Below, piece by piece: positions 51,804 through 62,109 of a stretch of DNA of 64,000 nucleotides; the first letter of the stretch is position 1, and each line of letters begins with the position of its first letter. The DNA lies in the NCBI GenBank assembly GCA_934394815.1, contig CAKRRD010000007.1, positions 1 through 64,000 on the forward strand, read 5' to 3'. The position numbers and the translations under genes were made by a program. This DNA comes from an uncultured Acetatifactor sp. (GTDB taxonomy: Bacteria; Bacillota; Clostridia; Lachnospirales; Lachnospiraceae). The notes under the pieces were generated by a model. It was not told the DNA's origin. It did not search any database and was given only the letters and a program-made list of their open reading frames with translations.

Positions 51804-53474
51804 TCAGAACAATCCTGTGATCTTACCGCTGTCATCTACATCAATATTATAGGCAGCAGGGGCCTTGGGCAGTCCCGGCATGGTCATGACCGCACCGGTG
51901 AGCACTACAACGAAACCGGCTCCGGCAGATACATAGACCTCTCTTACATTTAATTCAAAACCGGAAGGTCTTCCTAACAGTGCAGGATCATCCGATAAAG
52001 AATACTGGTTTTTCGCCATACATACCGGCAGATTGCCGAATCCCAGTTCTGTCAGTCTCTTTAACTGTTTTGCGGCAGCCGGAGCAAAATTCACATTGTC
52101 GGCGCCGTAGATTTCTCTGGCGATCTTTGTAATCTTATCTGCAAGAGGCAGTTCTTTCTCGTAGAGAACATGGAAATGATTTTCTTTTTCTTCCATGGCC
52201 TTTAACACTTTTTCTGCCAAAGCGGTTCCACCTTCGCCGCCCTTCTCCCATACTTCGGAAAGTGCAAATTCACAGCCTCTCGTCTCGCAGAATTCTCTGA
52301 CATAAGCAGTCTCCGCCTCGCTGTCGGTAATAAAGGAATTCAGGGTAACCACTACCGGCACACCGAATTTCTGCAGATTCTCAATATGCTTCTCCAGATT
52401 TACGATACCCTTTTTCAGGGCTTCCAGATTCTCTGCACCCAGATCGGCCTTCGCCACGCCGCCATTGTACTTCAGTGCACGGATGGTTGCTACCAGCACG
52501 ACAGCATCCGGTGTCAGCCCTGCCTTGCGGCACTTGATGTCAAAGAATTTTTCTGCACCCAGATCGGCACCGAAACCGGCTTCCGTGATGCAATAGTCCG
52601 CCATCTTCATAGCTGCCCTGGTGGCTCTGACGGAGTTGCATCCATGGGCGATATTGGCAAAAGGTCCGCCATGTACCAGTGCAGGGGTATGTTCCAGTGT
52701 CTGGATCAGGTTGGGTTTGATGGCATCCTTCAACAATGCTGCCATGGCCCCTACTGCCTTTAACTGTCCGGCGGTCACCGGTTCTCCCTGATAATTATAA
52801 GCTACAACGATTTTGGACAGCCGATTTTTCAGATCCTTCATATCATCTGCAAGACACAGGATCGCCATGATCTCACTGGCTACGGTAATGACAAAATGAT
52901 CCTCTCTGACAAAACCGTCCGTCTTGTTGCCAAGTCCTACCACAATATTACGCAGAACACGGTCATTCATATCTTCACAACGCTTCCAGACGATCTGTCT
53001 GGTATCAATGCCAAGTTCATTTCCCTGCTGGATATGATTATCCAATAACGCTGCCAGCAGATTGTTGGCAGAAGTAATGGCATGAAAATCACCGGTAAAA
53101 TGCAGGTTCAGTTCATCCATGGGAACTACCTGTGCATAACCGCCGCCGGCAGCACCTCCCTTGATACCAAAGCAGGGACCTAAGGACGGCTCCCTGAGCG
53201 CGATGACAGCCTTTTTGCCCATTCTTCCGAAAGCCTCTCCCAGACCAACGGTCGTCGTGGTCTTACCTTCTCCTGCGGGGGTGGGATTGATTGCCGTTAC
53301 CAGAATCAGTTTTCCGTTGGGACGATCCTGGATCCTGCTTAAAAATTCCTCGGAAAGCTTTGCCTTGTATTTTCCGTAAAGTTCCAGATCCTCCGCATCG
53401 ATTCCTATACCTGCAGCCACCTTGGTAATTGGCTCCATTACCGCTTCCTGTGCAATTTCAATATCTGTTTTCAT
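51804..53474 (-). CDS. fhs: Formate-tetrahydrofolate ligase
   Basis: This 556-aa enzyme makes 10-formyl-THF from formate with ATP. The P-loop-like [18 protein letters not shown] (about 65-82), the [14 protein letters not shown] block and [21 protein letters not shown] at the C terminus match the family. It serves purine synthesis and, in acetogens, the methyl branch of the Wood-Ljungdahl pathway. The neighbouring folD and nfnAB support an active one-carbon and redox role. Confidence 0.97.
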   Translation of the reverse strand: MKTDIEIAQEAVMEPITKVAAGIGIDAEDLELYGKYKAKLSEEFLSRIQDRPNGKLILVTAINPTPAGEGKTTTTVGLGEAFGRMGKKAVIALREPSLGPCFGIKGGAAGGGYAQVVPMDELNLHFTGDFHAITSANNLLAALLDNHIQQGNELGIDTRQIVWKRCEDMNDRVLRNIVVGLGNKTDGFVREDHFVITVASEIMAILCLADDMKDLKNRLSKIVVAYNYQGEPVTAGQLKAVGAMAALLKDAIKPNLIQTLEHTPALVHGGPFANIAHGCNSVRATRAAMKMADYCITEAGFGADLGAEKFFDIKCRKAGLTPDAVVLVATIRALKYNGGVAKADLGAENLEALKKGIVNLEKHIENLQKFGVPVVVTLNSFITDSEAETAYVREFCETRGCEFALSEVWEKGGEGGTALAEKVLKAMEEKENHFHVLYEKELPLADKITKIAREIYGADNVNFAPAAAKQLKRLTELGFGNLPVCMAKNQYSLSDDPALLGRPSGFELNVREVYVSAGAGFVVVLTGAVMTMPGLPKAPAAYNIDVDDSGKITGLF

Positions 53475-53516
53475 GTCCTTTTTCCCTCCGTTTATTCAGA
53501 CAGTTCCCTGCATCTG

Positions 53517-56366
53517 TCAGATCTCCTCCAACAACTGTTCGAACTGTTCCATACTCATAAGTACCTTTCTGGGTTTGGTGCCTTCTTCCTCACCGACCAC
53601 GCCGTATTCGCACAACTGATCCATGATTCTGGCGGCACGGTTAAAGCCAATCTTCAGCACACGCTGCAGCATGCCGATGCTGGCTTTATCTTTATCAATA
53701 ATAAAGCGTGCAGCTTCTTCAAAATATTCGTCTCTGTCATTCCCACCACCGGAACCGCTTCCGGAAGATCCGCCGGACGAGCCGATATTTTTAATCTTCT
53801 CCTCAATATCCTCGGCATAGTTGTTGTAGGTATTGCCAAGCGTCTGGTTTTTGAGATAATCCACCACATCCGAAACTTCCTTATCGGATACAAAAGCGCC
53901 CTGCACTCTGGCCGGCTTGGAATATCCCTGAGGATAGAATAACATATCACCCTTGCCGAGAAGCTTCTCTGCGCCATTCATGTCCAGGATCGTACGGGAA
54001 TCCACACCACTGGATACGGAAAATGCCACACGGCTGGGCATATTTGCCTTGATCAGTCCGGTGATGACATCCACACTGGGCCGCTGGGTCGCGATGATCA
54101 GATGAATGCCGGCGGCTCTCGCCAGCTGTGCCAGACGACAGATGGATTCCTCCACTTCGCCGGGACATACCATCATCAGATCCGCCAGTTCGTCCACGAT
54201 AATGACGATCTGTGGCATCTTCTTCGGAGGTTCCTCTCCCTCCGGAACGGGCATGGTCTCGATCTTCTTGTTATAGCCCTTCAGATCCCTGACATTGTAA
54301 TCGGCGAATTTCCGGTAACGGTCTTCCATCTCGCTGACACCCCAATGCAGTGCGGCAGAAGCCTTCTTGGGATCTGTCACAACCGGGATCAGCAAATGAG
54401 GAATGCCATTATACACGCTCAGTTCTACGACCTTCGGATCCACCATGATCAGTTTCACATCTTCCGGATGTGCCTTATACAAAATACTCATAATCAGCGT
54501 ATTGATACATACGGACTTACCGGAACCGGTAGCTCCGGCGATCAGCATATGGGGCATCTTGGCAATATCCGCCACCACCGTCTTGCCTGCGATATCCTTT
54601 CCTACCGCGAAGGCAATGTTGGAATTGAACTCCTGAAATTCCCTGCTCTCCAGCAGGTCTCTGAGAGCCACCGTCATATTCTCTTTGTTGGGAACCTCAA
54701 TACCGATGGCTGCCTTTCCGGGGATCGGTGCCTCAATACGGATATCCGTCGCTGCCAGATTCAGTTTGATATCATCTGCCAGGCCTACGATCTTGGATAC
54801 CTTCACCCCCTGTTCCGGCTGCAGTTCATACCGGGTAACACTGGGTCCCTGACTGATATCGGTGATCGTCACCTTCACGCCGAAAGTATTCAGGGTCTGC
54901 TGTAAGCGCATGGCCGTCTCTTTTAACTCTCTGGAAGAATCTCCCGTGGCCCCCTTCCCCTTCTGTAACAGACTTAAGGGAGGAATCCGGTATTCTGCCA
55001 CAGGCTGCCCGGCCGCTTTGGCAATATCTTTATGTATCTGATCTTCCGCCAGGGAATTCCCCTTGGGAGGTTCCGGTGCCGTGATCTTTGGTCTTGTATC
55101 CGTGCCTGTTCCTGCATCTGTCACCGGCACCTGTGTCTGCTCCGGTTTGTTCTGAAGCTGTCGCATGTTCTGCACCGGCGGCACTGCGGGAGATTCTTCC
55201 GGTTCCGGAATGTCTTCCTTATGGATTCGGATTGCCTCTGCCTGGGGAGTCAGCAATGCGGCCTCTTCCTGCCAGGATCCCTTGCGTTCGAACGGCTTTT
55301 TGAACGTGGCGGCACTGTTCACTTCCTCCACCGGGATCTCTTCATACGGTTCTTTGGCTGCCGCCTCCTGCATGGTCACCTGATGCATGCCCGTTACCCG
55401 GATCTTATCAAAATCACTGGAAGTCACCCGGGTCTCTTCTACAACCGGTGCTTCCTGTGCATCCTCTTCGTAGACAATCTCGTGAATATCTTCCCGCCTT
55501 CCGGCCGGCTGTGCCTCCTGCTTTTTCAGGGAGGTGTCTATCATGACTCCACTGACCTTTTTCTCTCTGCGGGGAACGGCATTTAAAATCTGTTCATTTT
55601 CTTTCTCTTCTGCCCGGAGTCTGCGCTCTTCCTCACGGATCCGTCGTTCTTCTTCCCGGATGCGGCGGGCTTCCTCTCTCTGGGACGCTCGCTCTTCCTG
55701 TTCCTGTCTGCGGATCTGGGCATTCTCCCGTCTGCGTACCGAATCTTCCCGGGAAAGCTCCCGGATCCGGTCACCGCCGTTACGCATGCTGCTTAAAAAA
55801 GACCGTTCCGTAACCAGAATCAGACTGATCACAGAACACAGTAAGACCACCAGAACCGTTCCTACCGTCTCCAGATAATGTAACAGCAGATAGCAGATAC
55901 TTCCGGCCAGAACTCCACCGCCCTTTCTGCCGGTACTGCAGTTCTTATATAACAGTCTGATATCGTATTGTTCCATACTTCCGGCGGTCTTGGCGAACAG
56001 ATCACAGATTATGCCGATCATCAGAAATAATACGACGCCCGCAATCATTTTCCGTACAGCAGTAGGGTTCCCCTCATTGGCGAACCAGAAAGCCACCGCA
56101 AGGAATAACACGACGGGCGCTATATATGCCGTAAATCCAAAGACTCCGAATAAGACACCGCTGATCGCATTGCCCACCGGACCTATAATTCCAAAATTAC
56201 AACAAAATAATATCACCATTACCACAAACAGAACGATCAGACCAATCTCATGGAACAGTTCACTGTCCTGTGCCGTTCTCTGCTGAGCCTGTCTGCTGCG
56301 GCTGTTTGTCGTACTCTTTTTTGTCCTATTGGAAGATGATGTTCTTTTGCCTGATGAAGATGCCAT
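53517..56366 (-). CDS. ftsK: DNA translocase FtsK/SpoIIIE
   Basis: This 949-aa protein has about four N-terminal helices. A long charged linker includes a near-perfect RRIREEE repeat (about 230-255), and a proline/glutamate-rich region follows. The RecA-like motor has Walker A GATGSGKS (about 620-627) and DELADLMM. The C-terminal gamma winged helix (LKIGFNRAARIMDQLCEYGVVG) reads KOPS/SRS sequences. It pumps DNA at the septum, including into the forespore. tepA upstream and this order match Bacillus tepA-spoIIIE. Confidence 0.93.
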   Translation of the reverse strand: MASSSGKRTSSSNRTKKSTTNSRSRQAQQRTAQDSELFHEIGLIVLFVVMVILFCCNFGIIGPVGNAISGVLFGVFGFTAYIAPVVLFLAVAFWFANEGNPTAVRKMIAGVVLFLMIGIICDLFAKTAGSMEQYDIRLLYKNCSTGRKGGGVLAGSICYLLLHYLETVGTVLVVLLCSVISLILVTERSFLSSMRNGGDRIRELSREDSVRRRENAQIRRQEQEERASQREEARRIREEERRIREEERRLRAEEKENEQILNAVPRREKKVSGVMIDTSLKKQEAQPAGRREDIHEIVYEEDAQEAPVVEETRVTSSDFDKIRVTGMHQVTMQEAAAKEPYEEIPVEEVNSAATFKKPFERKGSWQEEAALLTPQAEAIRIHKEDIPEPEESPAVPPVQNMRQLQNKPEQTQVPVTDAGTGTDTRPKITAPEPPKGNSLAEDQIHKDIAKAAGQPVAEYRIPPLSLLQKGKGATGDSSRELKETAMRLQQTLNTFGVKVTITDISQGPSVTRYELQPEQGVKVSKIVGLADDIKLNLAATDIRIEAPIPGKAAIGIEVPNKENMTVALRDLLESREFQEFNSNIAFAVGKDIAGKTVVADIAKMPHMLIAGATGSGKSVCINTLIMSILYKAHPEDVKLIMVDPKVVELSVYNGIPHLLIPVVTDPKKASAALHWGVSEMEDRYRKFADYNVRDLKGYNKKIETMPVPEGEEPPKKMPQIVIIVDELADLMMVCPGEVEESICRLAQLARAAGIHLIIATQRPSVDVITGLIKANMPSRVAFSVSSGVDSRTILDMNGAEKLLGKGDMLFYPQGYSKPARVQGAFVSDKEVSDVVDYLKNQTLGNTYNNYAEDIEEKIKNIGSSGGSSGSGSGGGNDRDEYFEEAARFIIDKDKASIGMLQRVLKIGFNRAARIMDQLCEYGVVGEEEGTKPRKVLMSMEQFEQLLEEI

Positions 56367-56410
56367 GTCATCATACCCCTAACTTCATAATAGTCATAAT
56401 CAGAAGTATA

Positions 56411-57163
56411 TCATTTTTCTACAGCCTTGTCATCCTTTTTTCTGTCCCCCGCTATCTCCTCCATCATCTCACGAAGCTTGCAGACAGCCCGGTCAATCCC
56501 GCCGGTTTCGTCAATAATACCATGTTTTACCGCTTCTTCTCCCACCAGAATGCTCCCTACATCCTTGGTCAAAAATCCCGTCTCCATCATCAGGTCTTCC
56601 AGATCTTTCCGGCTGATCCGGCAATGTCGGCACACGAATCCCGTGATCCGGTCCTGGATCAGTTTAAAATAATCAAAGGTCTGGGGAACCCCTATCACCA
56701 TCCCGTTCATCCGCACCGGATGGATCACCATAGTTCCGGTGGGTACGATGAACGAATAGTTGCAGCTCACCGCGATCGGCACGCCGATGGAATGGCTGCC
56801 TCCCAGCACCAACGATACCGTAGGCTTGCTTAAGGATGCCAGCATCTCCGCAATGGCAAGTCCCGCTTCCACATCTCCGCCCATGGTATTCAACAGCACC
56901 AGTACTCCCCCGATCTCTTCACTGTCCTCGATGGCTGCCAGCTGCGGTAGAATATGCTCGTATTTCGTGGTTTTCGAATTGCCGGAGAGATTATCATGTC
57001 CTTCAATCTCACCGATTATGGTCAGCAGATGGATCTTTTTCCCTGCAGTTTCCCTCGACAGGGTCAGTTGTCCTGTTTTTTCGATTCTTTCATCTCTGTG
57101 TTCTTCCGCCTCCGTCTTCAGCGTTTCTTCTGAATTCTGACTGGTCGCTCTCTGCTCCTGCAT
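56411..57163 (-). CDS. tepA: ClpP-class protease TepA-like
   Basis: This 250-aa protein has an acidic N-terminal region, then a ClpP-like core. GEIEGHDN and LNTMGGDVEAGLAIAEML form the oxyanion region, GGSHSIGVPI (about 131-140) has the catalytic serine, and THPVRMNG-like HPVRMNG has the histidine. Family members (YmfB/TepA) have been linked to protein export or spore degradation of SASPs. I chose the ATG at 57163 with AAAGGGG upstream; the ATG at 57205 lies in the terminator T-run. It is first of the tepA-ftsK run. Confidence 0.85.
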   Translation of the reverse strand: MQEQRATSQNSEETLKTEAEEHRDERIEKTGQLTLSRETAGKKIHLLTIIGEIEGHDNLSGNSKTTKYEHILPQLAAIEDSEEIGGVLVLLNTMGGDVEAGLAIAEMLASLSKPTVSLVLGGSHSIGVPIAVSCNYSFIVPTGTMVIHPVRMNGMVIGVPQTFDYFKLIQDRITGFVCRHCRISRKDLEDLMMETGFLTKDVGSILVGEEAVKHGIIDETGGIDRAVCKLREMMEEIAGDRKKDDKAVEK

Positions 57164-57205
57164 ATGCTGCCCCTTTCCTATCTGTAGCTGCCTCATCGCA
57201 TCCAT

Positions 57206-57243
57206 AAAAAAAACGATACCCGGGCTTTCGCCTTTCGTATCGT
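57206..57243 (-). terminator. Intrinsic terminator after the yebC-glycosyltransferase operon
   Basis: On the minus strand, ACGATAC (57237-57243) pairs with GTATCGT (57213-57219), with an inner GGC-GAAA-GCC stem, followed by eight T residues. Confidence 0.88.
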
Positions 57244-57285
57244 CTTTTAGTATGTCCGCTTTGCTATTGTTTATGTCGATTTTGC

Positions 57286-58872
57286 TTAAAGATCAAAATC
57301 ATCGTCATCCGCCACCGGATAATCAAAGTCCCCGTCATCATCACTGTTCAGCTTATAATCCAGTACTTTCGGCACATGTTTCTTCGGCAGAGGCAAAGGA
57401 TTTTCGATAAACTGTATTTTGTTTGTTTCCGGAAGTTCCCCCGATACCGGCGCCGGTTCTTCCTCCGGCAGTTCCTCGGTCTCCAGATCCTGTACTTTCA
57501 GTCTGGGTTTTCCGGATGTTACTCCCACAGGAACCGCCTCACCAGTCTCAGGTAGCCCCTGTCCGGATTCCCCTAACATTTCCATTTCATATGGCAGAAC
57601 CGACTGAACTCCCGCTCCGGCCGCCACTGCCAGTAACAGATACAATAATGTAAGTCCCGGCATGTCTTCACTCAGCATTCCACAACCGCTTAAGATTCCA
57701 AGTCCCAGCATCAGAGCAATCCACACGGACTGCCTTTCGCGTTCTTTCCTGCACCAGTAACCGAATACGCCGCTTGCAAGGATCGTAACCATAATGGAAG
57801 CTATAATGGCAGCGACCACCTTAGAAGACACATAAGTGTGAACTGCCGGCTGTTCATAAAGGGCGATCCATGTGAATTCCCCCGGAGAAAAGACTTTCCC
57901 CCATGCCAGAAGAACATTCCCCATCTGCTTCCCGCTGCCCACGGCGTCCAGAGCGATGCAGGCAAAAAAAGCCACCACCGTACCGAAGAGTCCCAATACT
58001 CCGGCACCGACTCTACGCAGCTGTTTTACCTGGCTTTTTGTCTCCAGAAAAAGTACAGAAAACACTACAAGCAGCAAGAGCAGTCCTGTAGCATCCAGAT
58101 ACCCCAGAATTCCTATGATAATACCACTTAAGAAAAATCCACCCACAGAGCGGATACCGGGGATGTCTCCCCGCTGTCTGAAACTGTCCAGCGCTTCCAC
58201 ACACACACACAGACCAATCATCCACAGCAGCTGATATAACGGTTCCGGTCCCAGAATCACCGTTTCCGACAGAACCGGACACAACATCCAGTACCCAAAA
58301 GCCACTACCGCCGCCACCGTACCGGTCATTTTCCGTACCGCAAAGTATAAAAAGATTCCGGTCAGAATCTGCAATACCATCTGCAGTACCAGCGCCGCCG
58401 TTATTTTATTGCCTAAAAATACCAACAGACCATGCAGTATCTGCAGATAAAAATATACCGCACCGTGTACCACCTGGGGAATCTGAGTGTTCTCTGTAAC
58501 CTTCACTGCATCGAACCAGATGTTACCACCCTCCCCGGAGATATCATACAGCATAACTTCTCTTACACGAAGCAGGATTCCCGCAGCAGCCAGAGCCACT
58601 GCAGTCAGCCCCTCCATAACCAGTTTCACCTGTTCGGAGCTTTCACCGCCCCGCGTCCATTTTTGAGTCTGTTTTACTCTCAGGAATCCATGTAACAGAA
58701 AAACAACCAGCCCTGTCACCGCAAACCATACGCCTGCGATAACAAGGCCGATTGGACGGGAACCGCCCTCCGGCAGGAACATGACCATTGTCGTACCTAC
58801 CAGTCCGGTTCCCGCTGTCAATGCATAAATGAACCACAATACAACACTTAAAATGCCTTTTTTATAATTCAT
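57286..58872 (-). CDS. Polytopic membrane protein, GT-C-like, with acidic tail
   Basis: This 528-aa protein has about ten to eleven hydrophobic helices in residues 1-420, with a loop carrying ISGEGGNIWFDAVKV after the third. The last 100 residues are cytoplasmic-like, proline- and glutamate-rich, and end in the very acidic DYPVADDDDFDL. The helical layout resembles GT-C sugar transferases, and the partner gene encodes a polyprenyl-phosphate glycosyltransferase. It would then transfer the lipid-linked sugar to an acceptor. The start overlaps the partner stop (TAATG). Confidence 0.6.
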   Translation of the reverse strand: MNYKKGILSVVLWFIYALTAGTGLVGTTMVMFLPEGGSRPIGLVIAGVWFAVTGLVVFLLHGFLRVKQTQKWTRGGESSEQVKLVMEGLTAVALAAAGILLRVREVMLYDISGEGGNIWFDAVKVTENTQIPQVVHGAVYFYLQILHGLLVFLGNKITAALVLQMVLQILTGIFLYFAVRKMTGTVAAVVAFGYWMLCPVLSETVILGPEPLYQLLWMIGLCVCVEALDSFRQRGDIPGIRSVGGFFLSGIIIGILGYLDATGLLLLLVVFSVLFLETKSQVKQLRRVGAGVLGLFGTVVAFFACIALDAVGSGKQMGNVLLAWGKVFSPGEFTWIALYEQPAVHTYVSSKVVAAIIASIMVTILASGVFGYWCRKERERQSVWIALMLGLGILSGCGMLSEDMPGLTLLYLLLAVAAGAGVQSVLPYEMEMLGESGQGLPETGEAVPVGVTSGKPRLKVQDLETEELPEEEPAPVSGELPETNKIQFIENPLPLPKKHVPKVLDYKLNSDDDGDFDYPVADDDDFDL

Positions 58873-59816
58873 TATTTCAGTACCTTTTCGATGTTATATC
58901 TGGGACGATGTTTTACCTCAATGTAAATCTTGCCGATATACTGGCCTACCAGTCCGATGGCCATCAGCTGAATACCGCCCAGGAACCAGATGGACAGGAT
59001 CAGGGAAGTCCATCCCGGTACCACATGTCCGGAGCAATAAGAAATCAGGGCATAAATCGCTGCCAGAACACTCAGGCACACAATGATCATACCGGCTCCC
59101 AGAATCATGCTGATCGGTTTAACACTGAAAGAGGAAATTCCGTTAAATGCCAGTGCCAGCATCTTCTTTAACGGATACTTGGACTCTCCGGCTACTCTTT
59201 CCTTACGGTCATAGTAGACACAATCGGTCTGGTATCCGATCAGAGGCATCATACCTCTTAAGAACAGATTCGTCTCCTGATATTTGGAGAACTGTTCTAC
59301 CGCACGCTTGGACATCAGACGGAAATCCGCATGATTGTATACCGTCTTAACCCCCATCATTTCCATGACTTTATAGAAGCCCTGGGCTGTGGTGCGTTTG
59401 AAGAAAGTGTCGGTCTTACGTTCCTTACGGACACCGTATACAATGTCACAGCCACCATGGAACTTATCAATCATCTCCTCGATGACATCCACATCATCCT
59501 GCAGATCCGCATCAATGGATACTGTCACATCCGACAGATCCATGGCTGTAATCAATCCGGCAGTCAGTGCGAACTGATGTCCCACATTACCGGCCAGCTT
59601 CACACCGCAGACCTGTACCGGATGTGCCTGATGTTCTTCTTCAATCAGTTCCCAGGTGCGGTCCTTACTGCCGTCATTTACAAACAGAATAAAACTGTCT
59701 TCCGCAATCTTCCCCTTGCGGATCAGATCATCCAGCACACCCCTCAGTGCCTCGGAAGCAATCTTTAACACCTCTTCTTCATTATAACAGGGAACCACAA
59801 TTGCAAGTTTTTCCAT
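58872..59816 (-). CDS. GtrB/DPM1-type polyprenyl-phosphate glycosyltransferase
   Basis: This 314-aa family 2 glycosyltransferase has IVVPCYNEEEVL at the start, NDGSKDRTW, DADLQDDVDVI (metal-binding, about 101-111) and RKERVAGESKYP. Two C-terminal membrane helices (about 230-295) are typical of GtrB. It makes a polyprenyl-phosphate-linked sugar at the inner membrane face. It is followed, with one shared base, by the GT-C-like gene that could use this donor. Confidence 0.9.
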   Translation of the reverse strand: MEKLAIVVPCYNEEEVLKIASEALRGVLDDLIRKGKIAEDSFILFVNDGSKDRTWELIEEEHQAHPVQVCGVKLAGNVGHQFALTAGLITAMDLSDVTVSIDADLQDDVDVIEEMIDKFHGGCDIVYGVRKERKTDTFFKRTTAQGFYKVMEMMGVKTVYNHADFRLMSKRAVEQFSKYQETNLFLRGMMPLIGYQTDCVYYDRKERVAGESKYPLKKMLALAFNGISSFSVKPISMILGAGMIIVCLSVLAAIYALISYCSGHVVPGWTSLILSIWFLGGIQLMAIGLVGQYIGKIYIEVKHRPRYNIEKVLK

Positions 59817-59839
59817 GCTGCTACCCTTAACCTTTCGAT

Positions 59840-60568
59840 TTATTCGTCCCAGTTATGATATACTGCCTGAACATCATCGTCATCTTCCAGCAGATCCAGT
59901 GTTCTCTGTAAATTCTTCACAGCGGTCTCATCGGTCAGAGTTACATAATTCTGGGGAATCATGGTGACTTCCGCACTGATCATGGGAATCCCGGCATCCT
60001 CCAGAGCCTTGCGGACCTCTTCGAAGTTGTCAGGATCAGTCAGGATCTCAAAGCTGTCCTCTTCTTCAGAGAAATCTTCCGCCCCCGCATCCAGTGCGGT
60101 CATCATCAGATCATCCGCCTGCATGTCGCATTCTTCCTTGTCCACAATGATCTGTCCCTTTTTATCAAACATAAAGGATACGCATCCGGGGGTACCTACA
60201 TTCCCCTGTCCCTTGGTGAATGCACTTCTGACATTGGCTGCAGTACGGTTGGTGTTGTCGGTAAGTGCATCTACGATGATGGCAATACCGTTAGGGCCGT
60301 AACCTTCATAGGTCACATACTTATAGTTTACATTGCCTACATCACCGGCTGCCTTCTTGATGCCGCGTTCAATGGTATCATTGGGCATGTTGTTGGCCTT
60401 TGCCTTGGCAATAACGGTTGCCAGTTTGAAGTTATTGGCAGGATCGGGGCCGCCCTCTTTTACAGCGACTGCGATTTCCCGGCCGATAATGGTAAAAATC
60501 TTACCCTTTGCTGCATCGTTTTTCTCTTTTTTATGCTTAATATTAGCAAATTTGGAATGTCCTGACAT
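59840..60568 (-). CDS. YebC/PmpR family regulatory protein
   Basis: This 242-aa protein starts MSGHSKFANIKHKKEKNDAAKGKIF, then GGPDPANNFKLATVIAKAKANNMPNDTIERGI, the YebC signature. Members act as DNA-binding regulators or, in YebC-type work, relieve ribosome stalling at proline stretches. AAAGGAG precedes the ATG. It is the first gene of the operon with the two glycosyltransferase genes, under the promoter at 60641-60669. Confidence 0.95.
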   Translation of the reverse strand: MSGHSKFANIKHKKEKNDAAKGKIFTIIGREIAVAVKEGGPDPANNFKLATVIAKAKANNMPNDTIERGIKKAAGDVGNVNYKYVTYEGYGPNGIAIIVDALTDNTNRTAANVRSAFTKGQGNVGTPGCVSFMFDKKGQIIVDKEECDMQADDLMMTALDAGAEDFSEEEDSFEILTDPDNFEEVRKALEDAGIPMISAEVTMIPQNYVTLTDETAVKNLQRTLDLLEDDDDVQAVYHNWDE

Positions 60569-60640
60569 CTTTGTTACTCCTTTGAAATTAAAGTTTCTTT
60601 CTCTTTGTATGCATGTTTTTTACGCAATAACACTCTTTTT

Positions 60641-60669
60641 ATGATAGCATTATTTTCGCTTTTCTTCAA
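60641..60669 (-). promoter_or_regulatory. Sigma-A promoter of yebC
   Basis: On the minus strand, TTGAAG (60664-60669) and TATCAT (60641-60646) are 17 bases apart. The -35 lies within the last codons of the upstream CNNM/CBS gene. Confidence 0.7.
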
Positions 60670-62050
60670 GCACTGATTGTTCATCTTCTGTATTCTGCGG
60701 TGTTTTTTCCTCCGGAAGCTTCCGGACCAGCACACTGCCTATCATCTTTTTGACCACCGAAAGGATCTTGAAATTATAGCCCTTATAGTCTACATCGAAC
60801 TGTTCATCCGGTTCCGGGATCCGGTCCAGCCGGGAGATCAGGAAGCCGTTGAGCGTCTCGAACTCTTCCTCGTCAAAGGTAATGTCCAGAAGTTCTTCCA
60901 CTTCCTTCAGCGGGGTCTTGCCCTCCATGACATATTCTCCCTTGCCACGGTTCTTGATGTATTCCTGATCCTCATCATACTCGTCCATGATATTACCGAC
61001 GATCTCCTCCAGAATATCCTCCATGGCGATCAGTCCGTCGGTCTGGCCGTATTCGTCCACCACAATGACCATCTGCAGCTTCTGGCTTTGCATTTCCTTG
61101 AACAATTCATCAATATTTTTCGTCTGGGGCACAAAATAAGGCTCCCTGAGCAATCCGTCCAGTTTGGCAATGGGAAGATCCAGCTTGTCATCACTGATAT
61201 GGAACCGCATGGCATCTTTCAAATGCAGAATACCGATGATATGGTCAATATTTTCTTCGTAGACCGGGTATCTGCTGTTCTTACCCTCCAGCATGGAAGC
61301 AATGGCATCCTTTAATTTCGTCTCTCCGTCGATGGCCACAATACTTCCGCGGTGCGTCATGATGTCCTGTGCTTCCTTGTCTCCGTATTCGAAGATATTG
61401 GAGATCATTTCCGCCTCACTGGCCTGGATAACACCCTGCTCATGACCTTCCTGCACCATATTGATGATCTCTTCCTCGGTCACATCACTTTCATCCGCAT
61501 TGTTGCGGACGCCGAAGAGGAACAGAATCCCCTGGGCCGTCAGATTCACCAGTCCCGTCAGGGGTGCCAGCAGCCTCGTGATGCAAAAAATCGGATCAAT
61601 GCAGGCATAAGCCCATTTTTCCGGCTGTCTGCCCGCCATTTTCCGGGGGATCAGCACACCGAAGGTCAGCAGAATATAGATCATGGCAACAAATGACAAT
61701 ACAGTAGCAATTCCCGTGATCACTCCCGCCGGTACATTGGTCAGAGACACTCCTCCCACATTAATCACATGCAGCCCCTTGTCGATCGTCTGCAGCCAGA
61801 TATTCAGATAAAAAGCTCCCATTAAAATATTGATCAGCGTAATGACCAGCTGTACCGTATTGATATAGATCCCCGGACGGCTGATCATTTCACTCAGCCG
61901 TATGGACCGGCGATCCTTTTCTTCCTCTGCTTTATGTAGAATCTCCTTTTCGTTCAGGTTGTCGATGGCAGCATCAAATCCATAAAAGAACATATCTACC
62001 AGCAGCAACAGGAAAAAGAGAAAAATGGCCATGGGCCCGGTAATGTCCAT
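60650..62050 (-). CDS. CNNM/CBS-pair transporter (HlyC/CorC family)
   Basis: This 466-aa protein has a CNNM (DUF21) domain with three to four helices (about 8-155), two CBS domains (HRGSIVAIDGETKLKDAI... and LREPYFVPQTKNIDELFKEM), and a C-terminal CorC/HlyC domain (GFLISRLDRIPEPDEQF). Such proteins move or regulate Mg2+ or other divalent ions. The old name hemolysin is misleading. AAGGATG precedes the ATG. It follows mazF by 59 bases. Confidence 0.9.
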   Translation of the reverse strand: MDITGPMAIFLFFLLLLVDMFFYGFDAAIDNLNEKEILHKAEEEKDRRSIRLSEMISRPGIYINTVQLVITLINILMGAFYLNIWLQTIDKGLHVINVGGVSLTNVPAGVITGIATVLSFVAMIYILLTFGVLIPRKMAGRQPEKWAYACIDPIFCITRLLAPLTGLVNLTAQGILFLFGVRNNADESDVTEEEIINMVQEGHEQGVIQASEAEMISNIFEYGDKEAQDIMTHRGSIVAIDGETKLKDAIASMLEGKNSRYPVYEENIDHIIGILHLKDAMRFHISDDKLDLPIAKLDGLLREPYFVPQTKNIDELFKEMQSQKLQMVIVVDEYGQTDGLIAMEDILEEIVGNIMDEYDEDQEYIKNRGKGEYVMEGKTPLKEVEELLDITFDEEEFETLNGFLISRLDRIPEPDEQFDVDYKGYNFKILSVVKKMIGSVLVRKLPEEKTPQNTEDEQSVLEEKRK

Positions 62051-62109
62051 AAATCATTTCATCCTTTCGTATTTTATAATCAGATCCTCCGGATACGTCA
62101 TGCGTCAGG

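Noticed and set aside
57206..57300. Promoter-like GGACATACTA with sigma-F/sigma-G resemblance before tepA
   Set aside because: Transcription from it would run straight into the terminator hairpin, and no matching -35 is present.
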